Of a DNA stretch of 64,000 bases, positions 16,627 to 25,525 are shown one piece after another. The stretch spans positions 48,499-112,498 of the forward strand of contig NZ_JAAAKV010000016.1 of the NCBI RefSeq assembly GCF_009905725.1. The letters run 5' to 3'. The position numbers and the translations under genes are program-made. Below the pieces are notes generated by a model. It did not search any database, had not been told where the DNA came from, and saw only the letters and a program-made list of their open reading frames with translations. Origin of the DNA: Emticicia sp. CRIBPO. GTDB lineage: Bacteria > Bacteroidota > Bacteroidia > Cytophagales > Spirosomataceae. The stretch's first letter is position 1; each line of letters opens with the position of its first letter.

Positions 16627-18234
16627 ATGAAAAAATATTCGATCGCAATTCTCATGGCCCTGAGCAGCATTTCAGGAGCTTTTGCCCAATTGCAAACCGG
16701 TGAAAATGTAGCAGTAACCAATACAGATGCCGGTAAAGTACGCGGATATATACACAATGGCGTGTTTACCTACAAAGGGATACCTTACGCCACGGCCAAC
16801 CGTTTTGAAGCTCCCGCCAAACCAAAAGCGTGGCAGGGAGTCAGAAGCTCGCTCAGCTATGGCCCGGTGGCTCCCTTGATGGACCCTACCACCAATGTCG
16901 CCGACGAAAGTGAGTTTATTTTCCACCACGACTGGGGCTATGCCAGCGAAGACTGCATGCGTCTCAATGTATGGACACCGGGCATCAGCGACGGCAAAAA
17001 AAGACCCGTCATGTTCTGGATCCATGGGGGTGGCTACACCGCAGGTTCTTCGCAGGAGCTTCCTTCCTATGACGGCGAAAACCTGGCTAAGAAAGGGGAC
17101 GTGGTGGTCATTTCTATCAACCACCGTTTGAATATCCTCGGCTATCTTGACTTGTCGGCTTACGGAGAAAAATACAAACATTCTGCCAACCTGAGTATCC
17201 TGGATATGAAAGCAGCATTGGAATGGGTAAAAGCCAACGCAGCGAGCTTCGGCGGAGATCCCGACAACGTCACCATTTTCGGGCAATCAGGCGGAGGGGC
17301 GAAAGTCAACAACCTGATGGCCATGCCTTCGGCCAAAGGGCTTTTCCATAAAGCAGTGAATCAAAGCGGTGCCTTCAGAGCAGCCATGCTGGAGAAAACA
17401 GAAACCCAGCTCATAGCAGCTGAGGTTCTAAAGGCCCTGAACCTGCAACCCAACCAGGTAGACAGCCTGCAGAAAGTACCTTTTGAAAAACTGAGTGCTG
17501 CCGGTAAAAAAGCTCTGAAAGTAGTCGCTGACAAAATGAAAGCCGAAGGCAAACCGGTCGTAGGATTCGGGCTGAGCTGGGGACCAAGCCGTGACGGCGA
17601 TGTGCTTCCTTACCAGCTCTTCTCTCCGGAAGCCTTTGAGTTATCTAAAAACATTCCATTGATGATCGGTACTGTAAAAAATGAATTCATGCCCTCTCTC
17701 GGAGCAGGATTAAGTAATGGCACACAGGAACAGGTGATGGATTTTATCAAAAAGAGATATGCAGACAAAGCCGATGCTTATGTAGCTGCTGTGAAAAAGG
17801 CATTCCCGAAAGATACCAAACCTTCCGACCTCATCGATGTCGACCTGATGTTCCGTCCGGGAGCTGTGTTGCAGGCCAATACCAAAGCGGCCGTTAAAGG
17901 CGGGGCTCCGGTATACATGTACTATTTCGCTTATCAGTCGCCTGTGATGGATGGAAAATACAAGGCCATTCACTGTTCGGAATTGCCTTTTGTGTTTAAC
18001 AACATCGCCCGTTGTGAAGAGATGTCAGGCGGAACGAAAGAAGCCTATGTGCTGGCAGACAAAACAAGCCAGGCCTGGATCAATTTTGCCAGAACCGGCA
18101 ATCCCAACCACGCAGGTCTGCCGAAATGGGAACCTTATACAGTAGAAAAAGGAACCACCCTGTTCTTCGACAACAAGAGCGAGATCAGGTATCACCATGA
18201 CAAAGAATTGCTGGAGCTGATGGCTCCAAAGTAA
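16627..18234 (+). CDS. Exported type-B carboxylesterase (second copy)
   Basis: Related but diverged secreted carboxylesterase, 535 residues. Signal peptide MKKYSIAILMALSSISGAFA. SEDCMRLNVWTPG signature, WIHGGGYTAGS oxyanion hole, and nucleophile elbow IFGQSGGGAKV in place of GESAGS. The probable catalytic His is in AIHCSELPFVFN. It lies 77 bp after the first esterase; the gap has a repeated TAAGCTTTAAG pair and no terminator, so cotranscription is possible. The different elbow suggests different ester specificity. Confidence 0.92.
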   Translation: MKKYSIAILMALSSISGAFAQLQTGENVAVTNTDAGKVRGYIHNGVFTYKGIPYATANRFEAPAKPKAWQGVRSSLSYGPVAPLMDPTTNVADESEFIFHHDWGYASEDCMRLNVWTPGISDGKKRPVMFWIHGGGYTAGSSQELPSYDGENLAKKGDVVVISINHRLNILGYLDLSAYGEKYKHSANLSILDMKAALEWVKANAASFGGDPDNVTIFGQSGGGAKVNNLMAMPSAKGLFHKAVNQSGAFRAAMLEKTETQLIAAEVLKALNLQPNQVDSLQKVPFEKLSAAGKKALKVVADKMKAEGKPVVGFGLSWGPSRDGDVLPYQLFSPEAFELSKNIPLMIGTVKNEFMPSLGAGLSNGTQEQVMDFIKKRYADKADAYVAAVKKAFPKDTKPSDLIDVDLMFRPGAVLQANTKAAVKGGAPVYMYYFAYQSPVMDGKYKAIHCSELPFVFNNIARCEEMSGGTKEAYVLADKTSQAWINFARTGNPNHAGLPKWEPYTVEKGTTLFFDNKSEIRYHHDKELLELMAPK

Positions 18235-18274
18235 GAGATGATACAATAACCCTAGATTCTATAACTGAAGGTCA

Positions 18275-18300
18275 GATCCCCCGGAGAAATCCGGGGGATT
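18275..18300 (+). terminator. Hairpin after the esterase pair, weak terminator
   Basis: ATCCCCCGG / CCGGGGGAT form a 9-bp stem with a 6-nt loop, 41 bp after the stop. The following bases (TCTGGTTT) are only partly T-rich. The rest of the 18235-18589 gap is AT-rich and carries the sigma-gene promoter motif. Confidence 0.6.
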
Positions 18301-18510
18301 CTGGTTTAAATTGGTGCCTCACTCCTGAATTTAATAGTATTGCTTTAACTTATTTTTTAAGAGAATAACACGCTCAGATTATTGCTTCTATCATTGGTCT
18401 TTTAAATATTCCCTGAGAAAGTGCCCTCGATGCAAACGTGCAGACTCCTGTCGAAAACCCCTATACTACACAAGGATAAATTCAGAAAAATAAAAAAATA
18501 TTGATAAAAT

Positions 18511-18538
18511 GAGTATTTTTGAGAGGCCTGTTCCTTCT
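18511..18538 (+). promoter_or_regulatory. Putative ECF-sigma promoter of the sigma gene
   Basis: GAGTATTTTT (18511-18520), an 11-bp spacer and TCCTTCT (18532-18538). The same decamer with the same spacer recurs before fecR and susC, where the second box is GCCATCT. Autoregulation by the encoded ECF sigma is inferred. Confidence 0.55.
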
Positions 18539-18589
18539 ATAGAATGGTCAGGGAGATACGTTTATCCTGGTCTTGTTTAAACGAAAGAA

Positions 18590-19201
18590 GTGAAAATTAC
18601 AGAAAATCAAAGTGCCCAGTCAGATATTCAATTGTGGATACAATTGAAGCATGGAAGTGAACTGGCTCTGGGTAAGCTGGTTAAGAAATTTTTCAATCCT
18701 TTGCAGAACTATGGCTACAAGTTTATCAAAGATGAGGATTTTGTCAAAGACTGTGTGCAGGAGATTTTCATAGAAATATGGCAGCGAAGGGAGCGGCTCA
18801 GCGTTCCGGACAGTGTGAAGGCTTACCTGCTGAGTTCTGTCAGAAAGAGAGTATTGCGGGAAGGTTACCGCCAGCAGATTTTAAAAGGAGACGACGAAAA
18901 AGTGATTCAGAATGACCTCAGCCAGTCCGATTTTTCGGCAGAATGGGCCATTATCGAAGAAGAAAGCCTTCATGAAATCACAGAGAAAGTAAAGGATTCT
19001 CTCGGAAAACTGCCCAAACGGCAACAGGAGGTATTGTATCTCCAATATTACCAGGGACTGAGCCGGGAAGAAATCGCAGAGATCATGGACATCAATACCC
19101 AATCGGTTTCCAATCTTATACAGACAGCGTTTAAATCATTTCGCCAGAACTGGGAGGGCATCGTCATCCTCATCAGCTGGCTGTACATTTTCAGGTCATA
19201 A
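18590..19201 (+). CDS. RNA polymerase ECF sigma-70 factor, FecI/SusC-locus type
   Basis: ECF sigma factor, 203 residues, starting at GTG. Region 2 is NYGYKFIKDEDFVKDCVQEI with FIEIWQRRERL. Region 4 is LPKRQQEVLYLQYYQGLSRE followed by EIAEIMDINTQSVSNLIQ. A short hydrophobic tail (GIVILISWLYIFRS) is common in Bacteroidota SusC-linked sigmas. It is followed by FecR, SusC and SusD, the standard trans-envelope signalling arrangement: ligand-loaded SusC (with its STN domain) relieves FecR inhibition and frees sigma. Its own promoter and those of fecR and susC share one motif. Confidence 0.95.
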   Translation: MKITENQSAQSDIQLWIQLKHGSELALGKLVKKFFNPLQNYGYKFIKDEDFVKDCVQEIFIEIWQRRERLSVPDSVKAYLLSSVRKRVLREGYRQQILKGDDEKVIQNDLSQSDFSAEWAIIEEESLHEITEKVKDSLGKLPKRQQEVLYLQYYQGLSREEIAEIMDINTQSVSNLIQTAFKSFRQNWEGIVILISWLYIFRS

Positions 19202-19217
19202 ATTTTTATTAAAAACA

Positions 19218-19245
19218 GAGTATTTTTCAGGGCAATCTGCCATCT
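19218..19245 (+). promoter_or_regulatory. Putative ECF-sigma promoter of fecR
   Basis: GAGTATTTTT (19218-19227), 11-bp spacer, GCCATCT (19239-19245). The end of the second box is 18 bp before the ATG. Identical in both boxes and spacer length to the site at 20385. Confidence 0.6.
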
Positions 19246-19263
19246 CAGTAAAAAGCATCAACG

Positions 19264-20346
19264 ATGGAAAAAGAATATAGAAAATACCACTTCGAAGACT
19301 TAGCCAAAGATCCGCATTTCAGGAGCTGGGTGATAGACCGCAACCCTGAGAGCAGGATTTTCTGGGAGCAATGGCTGGCAGAAAACCCGGATATGCAGAA
19401 AACCGCACACCTGGCCAGGGCCTTCCTGATGGCCCTGGAAGAAAAGGACACCCACCTGGACCAGGAAGAACTGGAAAACATCACCGACCAGATTGTAGAA
19501 GAAAACCAGGCTTATCCTGTGAGTTTCTGGAAAACCAAGGCTTTCAGGATAGCAGCCGCTTTGTTGCTGTTTTCAGGACTCGGCTACCTGGGTTATTCTT
19601 TTATAACCGAGAACAGCAGGGAGGATGTATTATCGGGCATTCTCGATGGAGGGGCCGAAGGCTACCAGGAAGAAAGCAATACCGGAGACCAGATCAAGGT
19701 AGTGAGCCTGATTGACGGCAGTAAGGTCAGCCTGTATCCCAAAAGTAAACTCCGCTATCCGAAGTCGTTTTCAATGAAAAAACGGAGTATTTACCTGACC
19801 GGAAAAGCTTTTTTTGACATACATAAAAACCCGAACAGCCCTTTTTGGGTGTATACAGAGCATATTTCGACCCAGGTGCTGGGCACCAGTTTTACGGTCA
19901 GTGCCTTTGAAAACACCAAAGATGTCAAAGTGGAAGTGAAAACAGGGAGGGTTTCTGTATATACCCGCAAAGACCTGGATGCCAATAAAGACGACCGGAA
20001 AGGCATGCTGGCGGGGATGGTCCTTACGCCCAACCAACAGGTGACGTTCTCGAAAACGGAAGCCAGGCTCATCAAATCCATTGTGGAGCAGCCGGAGCAG
20101 ATCGTTGAAATACCCAAAGAGCAGTTCAGATTTGAAGAAACATCTGTGTCCAATGTATTCTTAATGCTGGAAAAGGCCTATGGCATTTCCATTATTTTTG
20201 ATGCCCAGAATATGATCGATTGCTACCTGACAGCCACCCTTGAAGAAGAAAATCTGTATGAAAAACTGGATATCATCTGCAAAGTGACTCACTCTTATTA
20301 TGAAATTGTTGACGCGCAGATCATCATTCACAGCCGGGGTTGTTAA
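19264..20346 (+). CDS. FecR-family anti-sigma / sigma regulator
   Basis: Inner-membrane protein of 360 residues. A cytoplasmic N-terminal part (about 1-90) would bind the sigma factor; a membrane helix follows (AFRIAAALLLFSGLGYLGYSF). The periplasmic FecR domain shows DGSKVSLYPKSKLRYPKSF and ISTQVLGTSFTVSAFENTK. A C-terminal DUF4974-type domain (FEETSVSNVFLMLEKAYGIS) resembles an STN fold and would contact the SusC N-terminal domain. It sits between sigma and susC, 62 bp after sigma, with its own copy of the shared promoter motif. Confidence 0.93.
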   Translation: MEKEYRKYHFEDLAKDPHFRSWVIDRNPESRIFWEQWLAENPDMQKTAHLARAFLMALEEKDTHLDQEELENITDQIVEENQAYPVSFWKTKAFRIAAALLLFSGLGYLGYSFITENSREDVLSGILDGGAEGYQEESNTGDQIKVVSLIDGSKVSLYPKSKLRYPKSFSMKKRSIYLTGKAFFDIHKNPNSPFWVYTEHISTQVLGTSFTVSAFENTKDVKVEVKTGRVSVYTRKDLDANKDDRKGMLAGMVLTPNQQVTFSKTEARLIKSIVEQPEQIVEIPKEQFRFEETSVSNVFLMLEKAYGISIIFDAQNMIDCYLTATLEEENLYEKLDIICKVTHSYYEIVDAQIIIHSRGC

Positions 20347-20384
20347 AAATTTTATATTATTTAAAAAAAAAGTTCTACCAAAAC

Positions 20385-20412
20385 GAGTATTTTTAAATCA
20401 TCGCCGCCATCT
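20385..20412 (+). promoter_or_regulatory. Putative ECF-sigma promoter of susC
   Basis: GAGTATTTTT (20385-20394), 11-bp spacer, GCCATCT (20406-20412), leaving a 30-bp leader to the ATG at 20443. Between the core of the first box (GAGTAT) and CCATCT there are 16 bp, a spacing usual for ECF -35/-10 promoters. Confidence 0.6.
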
Positions 20413-20442
20413 GAGAGAAATTACCAAAAATCTTTTCTCAAA

Positions 20443-23400
20443 ATGGCAAAACGTTACAAGCTTAACCCTTTACTACTCTCCATTATGAAGATCACATTAA
20501 CACAATTCATGTTAATTGTCTTGTTTATGGGAGTATCCTATGCCCACAAAGCGGCGGGTCAGGAAATACTTGATCAAAAAATCTCAGTTTCTGTCACCAA
20601 TGAAGATTTAAAAACGACATTGGAAAAAATCGAACGATCTTCAAGCGTGAAATTTGTGTATAACCCGAAAGAAATCAGGGTTTCACAAAAAATAACTCTG
20701 GATGCAAAAAACGAACAACTGAAAGAAGTACTGAAAAAGATCTTCAACCCTCTGAGGATCGACTTTGAAGTAACAGGCAAAAAAGTAGTGCTTTTCAAAC
20801 ACGGCCTCGGATTGATACAGGCCCTTCCACAGCCGTCAAAGGTTATCGAACAGGCTGCTGAAAAAACCATTACCGGCCTGGTCACAGATGATAAAAATGA
20901 ACCCATCATCGGGGCTACCGTAGCCGTTAAAGGAACGACCAGGGGATCTATCACCGATGTTGAAGGAAAATACAGCATCTCTGTCCCGGACGAAAACGCC
21001 CTTCTGACATTCAGCTACATCGGCTACATTTCAGCTGAGGTAAAAGTGGGCAATCAAAGTGTCATTTCAGTGGTACTCAAAGCCGATACCAAGACCCTCG
21101 AAGAAGTAGTGGTGGTAGGTTATGGCCAACAGACCAAGGTCAGTATGACCAATGCTGTAGCTACCATTAAAAGTGCTGAACTCGTTAAAAGACCCGTTTC
21201 CAATTTACAGCAGGCTTTGCAAGGCCAGGCTCCAGGCCTGACGATCATCGACCAGGGTGGCAGCCCGGGGCGGACCACCACCACCATGAGGGTAAGAGGG
21301 GTAACCACCCTAAGCAACAGCAATGAAGCCCTGATTATCGTGGATGGTATTGAACAGCAGATGACCAATATCAATCCTAATGATATCGAATCCATTTCTG
21401 TTTTAAAAGATGCGGCCTCCACAGCCATTTACGGATCAAGGGCTGCCAACGGGGTCATCATGATCACCACCAAGCGGGCCAAAGAAGGTAAAATAAGTGT
21501 GAGTTACAGCGGTTTTTATGCCTTGCAGAGCTCTGTAAATAATCCTGAAATGGACATGCCCAGCTATATGAAACTGCAACAGGTGGCCTACACCAATGCC
21601 AAAATTGCTATTCCTGCCAATTTCACAGAACAAGGCATTCAAAACTATCTGCAGGGAAACAAGACCAACAAAGAACTTTATCCTGACGTCAACAGCTGGT
21701 TTCAGGACATGCTTTATAAGGCTCCACAATACAACAATACCCTGTCGATCAGTGGAGGTAATGAAACCATGCTGGCCAGGTTGAGCGTCCGTCATCAGAA
21801 ACAGGCTTCCATCCTTGACGTGCCTCAGGATTACGGCAGCGACCTCAGGGACATCCGCCTTAACACCGACTTCAAGCTTTCCAAAAGGCTGAATGTGGTG
21901 GCCGATATTAATTACCGTAACAATTACTCGCTGACACCTGTGAACGAAGGAGAGGTATTCAACCGTTTTTTCCACGGCACGCTTTTCGCCACACCCAGGT
22001 ATTCTGACGCACTCGAAAGCCAGTATCCGGGCATAACAGGCACTTACGGTCTGAGTCCGCAGGGCATCAGCCCGAGGATTGTAGCTGAAATGGACGGTAC
22101 TTCAAAAAGATGGGACGAGAATATCTTCAGCAATCTGAAAGGCGATCTTAAAATCACGGATCATCTGAGTTTTTCTTCGCAGCTGGCCATCAGGATAGAC
22201 AACCTGAGAGAAAAGAACTTCTCCAATGCCTATAAAAACGTAGACCTTGTTAAAAACATCACCAGGAATGTGGTCAACAACACCCTGACAGAGATAAGAA
22301 ACACCGCGACAGAATATACCTGGAACAACTTCCTGAATTATGACAATACTTTCGGGAGTCATTATGTCAAGGGGCTCATCGGCTATTCAACCATCAACAA
22401 TGATTACCGCGGCCTGTCAGCCTACAGGCAGAATTTCTATAACAATGACATCCAGTCGATCGGACAGGGAGCTAACGACGGCACCAAAAACAACAGCGGT
22501 TATGATGCCCAGTTTGGTCTCCGCTCCTATTTTGCCCGTGTCAACTATTCTTATGCCGACAAATACCTGTTTGAAGCCAACGGACGCTACGACGGCTCAT
22601 CCCGGTTTACCGGTAACAACGTTTACAGTTTCTTCCCGTCCTTTTCAGCAGGATGGCGGATTTCAGAAGAGAAATTTATGCAGAACAGCCCGTTTGATGA
22701 GTTAAAACTGAGGGCTTCCTGGGGAAAAACCGGTAATCAGTCGGTGGGCCTTTACAGCTTTTACCAGTCGCTTGCCCCGACTTCCTACGGATTCAACGGG
22801 GTGACCGTTGTAGGCTACAGCCCTGCCCAGCTGGCCAACAAAGACATCACCTGGGAAACCACCTCGCAGGTTGACCTTGGCTTTGATGCTACACTTTTCA
22901 GAGGATTTAATGTAACTTTTGATTACTATAAAAAACGTACGGAAGGGATCTTACTTAACCTCCCGATTCCGGCCACGATCGGTCTGACGGCTCCTCCCCA
23001 GAATGCCGGGGTGGTTGAAAACAAAGGTATAGAGCTGATGCTGAGCTACCGCAATGCCCCGACCAAGGCCATCAGGTATAACCTGAGTTTCAACATTGCC
23101 GCTAACCGTAACAAAGTGGTGAGCCTTGCCGGAACAGGCCCCTACATTACCGGAACGGACATTGACCCGCTGTACATCATCAAGGAAGGCTATCCGATCA
23201 ACTCACATTGGGGATACCTGACAGACGGCCTGTTCCAGACCGAAGAAGAAGTGAAATCATACCCTAACATTACGGCAGGACGTGCTCCCGGGGATGTGAA
23301 ATATGTAGATCTCAACAATGACGGTAAGATTGATGCCAATGACAGGACCGTGATCGGGAAATCTTTCCCGGATTTCACTTACGGATTCAACGCCAACCTG

Positions 23401-23844
23401 GGTTACAAGAGTTTTGAGCTGACGATGTTGTTCCAGGGAGCTGCCGGGGTAGATACCCGCCTTTCGGGAGCACTGGCCGAAAACGGCAATAACGAAGGTT
23501 TTGTACCGGCCATGATCAGCAAGGATTACTGGACCCCGGAAAATACAGATGCCCGTTTTCCGAGACCTCTGAAAAGAGACCTGTTTAACATGTACACTTC
23601 TGACAGACTGATCGTTAACGGTGATTATCTCCGTCTTAAAAACGTACAGCTGCTTTATACGCTGCCTAAAGAGCTGGTGAGCAAAGCCAGGATGGTCAAT
23701 GCCAATATTTATGTATCGGCATCCAACCTGCTTACTTTTTCAAAGCTGAAGGAATGGGGACTTGACCCGGAAGTAAGCAGTGGCCGTGCCACGTATTACC
23801 CGCAGGTTTCAGTCTGGACCATCGGAGCGAATATTCAATTTTAA
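20443..23844 (+). CDS. SusC/RagA-family TonB-linked outer-membrane transporter with STN domain
   Basis: Outer-membrane importer, 1133 residues. A long signal region (LTQFMLIVLFMGVSYAHKAAG) precedes an STN signalling domain (about 45-105; LKTTLEKIERSSSVKFVYNP). A CarboxypepD_reg domain follows (ITGLVTDDKNEPIIGATVAV), then the TonB-box-like EEVVVVGYG, the plug (ALIIVDGIEQQ, SISVLKDAASTAIYGSRAAN) and a barrel ending in an aromatic-rich strand. The STN domain fits signalling through the adjacent FecR/sigma pair. It imports a glycan-type nutrient together with SusD; linked sulfatases suggest a sulfated substrate (inference). Confidence 0.96.
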   Translation: MAKRYKLNPLLLSIMKITLTQFMLIVLFMGVSYAHKAAGQEILDQKISVSVTNEDLKTTLEKIERSSSVKFVYNPKEIRVSQKITLDAKNEQLKEVLKKIFNPLRIDFEVTGKKVVLFKHGLGLIQALPQPSKVIEQAAEKTITGLVTDDKNEPIIGATVAVKGTTRGSITDVEGKYSISVPDENALLTFSYIGYISAEVKVGNQSVISVVLKADTKTLEEVVVVGYGQQTKVSMTNAVATIKSAELVKRPVSNLQQALQGQAPGLTIIDQGGSPGRTTTTMRVRGVTTLSNSNEALIIVDGIEQQMTNINPNDIESISVLKDAASTAIYGSRAANGVIMITTKRAKEGKISVSYSGFYALQSSVNNPEMDMPSYMKLQQVAYTNAKIAIPANFTEQGIQNYLQGNKTNKELYPDVNSWFQDMLYKAPQYNNTLSISGGNETMLARLSVRHQKQASILDVPQDYGSDLRDIRLNTDFKLSKRLNVVADINYRNNYSLTPVNEGEVFNRFFHGTLFATPRYSDALESQYPGITGTYGLSPQGISPRIVAEMDGTSKRWDENIFSNLKGDLKITDHLSFSSQLAIRIDNLREKNFSNAYKNVDLVKNITRNVVNNTLTEIRNTATEYTWNNFLNYDNTFGSHYVKGLIGYSTINNDYRGLSAYRQNFYNNDIQSIGQGANDGTKNNSGYDAQFGLRSYFARVNYSYADKYLFEANGRYDGSSRFTGNNVYSFFPSFSAGWRISEEKFMQNSPFDELKLRASWGKTGNQSVGLYSFYQSLAPTSYGFNGVTVVGYSPAQLANKDITWETTSQVDLGFDATLFRGFNVTFDYYKKRTEGILLNLPIPATIGLTAPPQNAGVVENKGIELMLSYRNAPTKAIRYNLSFNIAANRNKVVSLAGTGPYITGTDIDPLYIIKEGYPINSHWGYLTDGLFQTEEEVKSYPNITAGRAPGDVKYVDLNNDGKIDANDRTVIGKSFPDFTYGFNANLGYKSFELTMLFQGAAGVDTRLSGALAENGNNEGFVPAMISKDYWTPENTDARFPRPLKRDLFNMYTSDRLIVNGDYLRLKNVQLLYTLPKELVSKARMVNANIYVSASNLLTFSKLKEWGLDPEVSSGRATYYPQVSVWTIGANIQF

Positions 23845-23862
23845 TTTAATTATCTGAATCAA

Positions 23863-25461
23863 ATGGAAGCGAAAAATATATTAAATATCGGATTACTCAC
23901 CCTGACTATGTTTGCCCTGGGCAGCTGTGAGAATGATTTATTGAACCAGGCCCCTAATGACCGGCTGGCCAGTGAGCTGTTCTGGAAATCAGAAAATGAT
24001 GCCATCCTGGCGGTCAATGCCGCCTATCCGGCTGTTCTGGACGACGGCATGACTTTATTCCAGAGAGATGCCCTGACAGACATCGGGCATGTCAACTCTT
24101 TTTTCAACCAGGACGCCCTGGTTCAGAAAAACTCTTTTGATGCGTCGAACTCAACCATTGCCACCCAATGGGCCAATATCTGGATCGGGGTGACCAAAAC
24201 CAATTTTGTACTGGATAACGTGGATCAGATTCCTGTTACTTCCAAAACCATCATCAACAGGGTGAAAGGCGAGGCCAAAGTGCTCAGGGCTTTTCAGTAC
24301 ATCAAACTGGCTGCCATGTTTGGCGATGTTCCGCTGGTGACAAAAGTAATTTCCATCCAGGAGGGTCGTGGCCTGACCCGTACACCGGTAAACCAGGTCT
24401 GGGATTTTATAGATACCGAACTGACGGACGCCGCCGCCCTGTTGCCCGTCTCTTATACCGGGGCAGACAGAGGCCGCGTAACCAAAGGTGCTGCCCTGGC
24501 CCTCAAAGCCCGTGCTGATTTGTATGCAGGAAGATACCAGCAGGCCGCAGCTGCTGCCAAAAGCGTAATGGATCTAGGGGTATATGCCATTTATCCGAAA
24601 TACAGCGAACTGTTTTCTTATGCGGCAGAAAGAAACACGGAAGTAATCCTGGACAGGGAATACATCAAAGACCTGTTGTCAAATGCCATTTTTAACACCA
24701 TGGCTCCTTACGGACAAACGGCCTCCTCGAATCCCAACACCTATGTACCGACCAGGGCACTGGCCAGGATGTATACCATGAACAACGGAAAAGACATCAC
24801 TGATCCGGGCAGCGGATTTGAAGCGATCAATCCTTACAAAAACCGCGATTCGAGGTTATATGCTTCTTTCTTTTTGCCGGGTGACCTGATGCCCAACGGA
24901 AAACCGTTTAACTCATTGCCCAACAGCGGCACCACTGACGCCGCAGGAGGAACTTACTTTGCCTCAGCGACCGGTTTTACTTCCAGGAAGTATATTAACA
25001 GCCAGGACGCCGCCACCCCTGCCAACAACGGCATCAACATCATTCAGACGAGGTACGCCGAAGTATTGCTGACTTACGCCGAAGCGAAAACAGAGCTGAA
25101 CCAGATCGACCAGAGTGTTATTGACGCCGTCAATGCCATCAGGAAAAGAAGTGACGTGAACTTACCGGCCCTTGCCTTAGGCATTGGCCAGTCAGAACTC
25201 AGGGAAATCATCCGCAGGGAAAGGACTATTGAACTGGCTTTTGAGGGTTTCAGGTTATTTGACATCAGACGCTGGAAAATTGCCGAAAAAGTAATTCCCG
25301 GCAATGTGGAAGGCATTGATTACGTAGAAAACGGCACTTTAAAAACACTGGTGGTGCCTTCATTCATTAAAGAATTCAAGGCCGGCCGCGATTATTTATG
25401 GCCGATCCCGACCAACGAGAGAGTTCTGAATCCGAACCTTACTCAAAATACCGGCTGGTAA
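23863..25461 (+). CDS. SusD/RagB-family nutrient-binding lipoprotein
   Basis: Surface lipoprotein that caps SusC and binds its substrate, 532 residues. The lipobox is MFALGSC (Cys22). SusD hallmarks are ELFWKSENDAILAVNAAYPA, VKGEAKVLRAFQYIKLAAMF, the C-terminal RRERTIELAFEGFRLFDIRR and YLWPIPTNE. It starts 18 bp after susC, so it is cotranscribed. A stable hairpin follows before the sulfatase gene. Confidence 0.96.
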   Translation: MEAKNILNIGLLTLTMFALGSCENDLLNQAPNDRLASELFWKSENDAILAVNAAYPAVLDDGMTLFQRDALTDIGHVNSFFNQDALVQKNSFDASNSTIATQWANIWIGVTKTNFVLDNVDQIPVTSKTIINRVKGEAKVLRAFQYIKLAAMFGDVPLVTKVISIQEGRGLTRTPVNQVWDFIDTELTDAAALLPVSYTGADRGRVTKGAALALKARADLYAGRYQQAAAAAKSVMDLGVYAIYPKYSELFSYAAERNTEVILDREYIKDLLSNAIFNTMAPYGQTASSNPNTYVPTRALARMYTMNNGKDITDPGSGFEAINPYKNRDSRLYASFFLPGDLMPNGKPFNSLPNSGTTDAAGGTYFASATGFTSRKYINSQDAATPANNGINIIQTRYAEVLLTYAEAKTELNQIDQSVIDAVNAIRKRSDVNLPALALGIGQSELREIIRRERTIELAFEGFRLFDIRRWKIAEKVIPGNVEGIDYVENGTLKTLVVPSFIKEFKAGRDYLWPIPTNERVLNPNLTQNTGW

Positions 25462-25480
25462 TAAAGGAAATTCAACATAC

Positions 25481-25506
25481 AGGTACCCCCGACCTCCGGG
25501 GTACCT
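25481..25506 (+). promoter_or_regulatory. Intergenic hairpin between susD and sulfatase
   Basis: AGGTACCCC / GGGGTACCT form a perfect 9-bp stem around an 8-nt loop, followed by TAACCTTAA rather than a T run. It could protect the susCD mRNA 3' end, pause polymerase and lower sulfatase expression, or act as a weak terminator. Confidence 0.5.
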
Positions 25507-25525
25507 TAACCTTAAATAGAAATCA

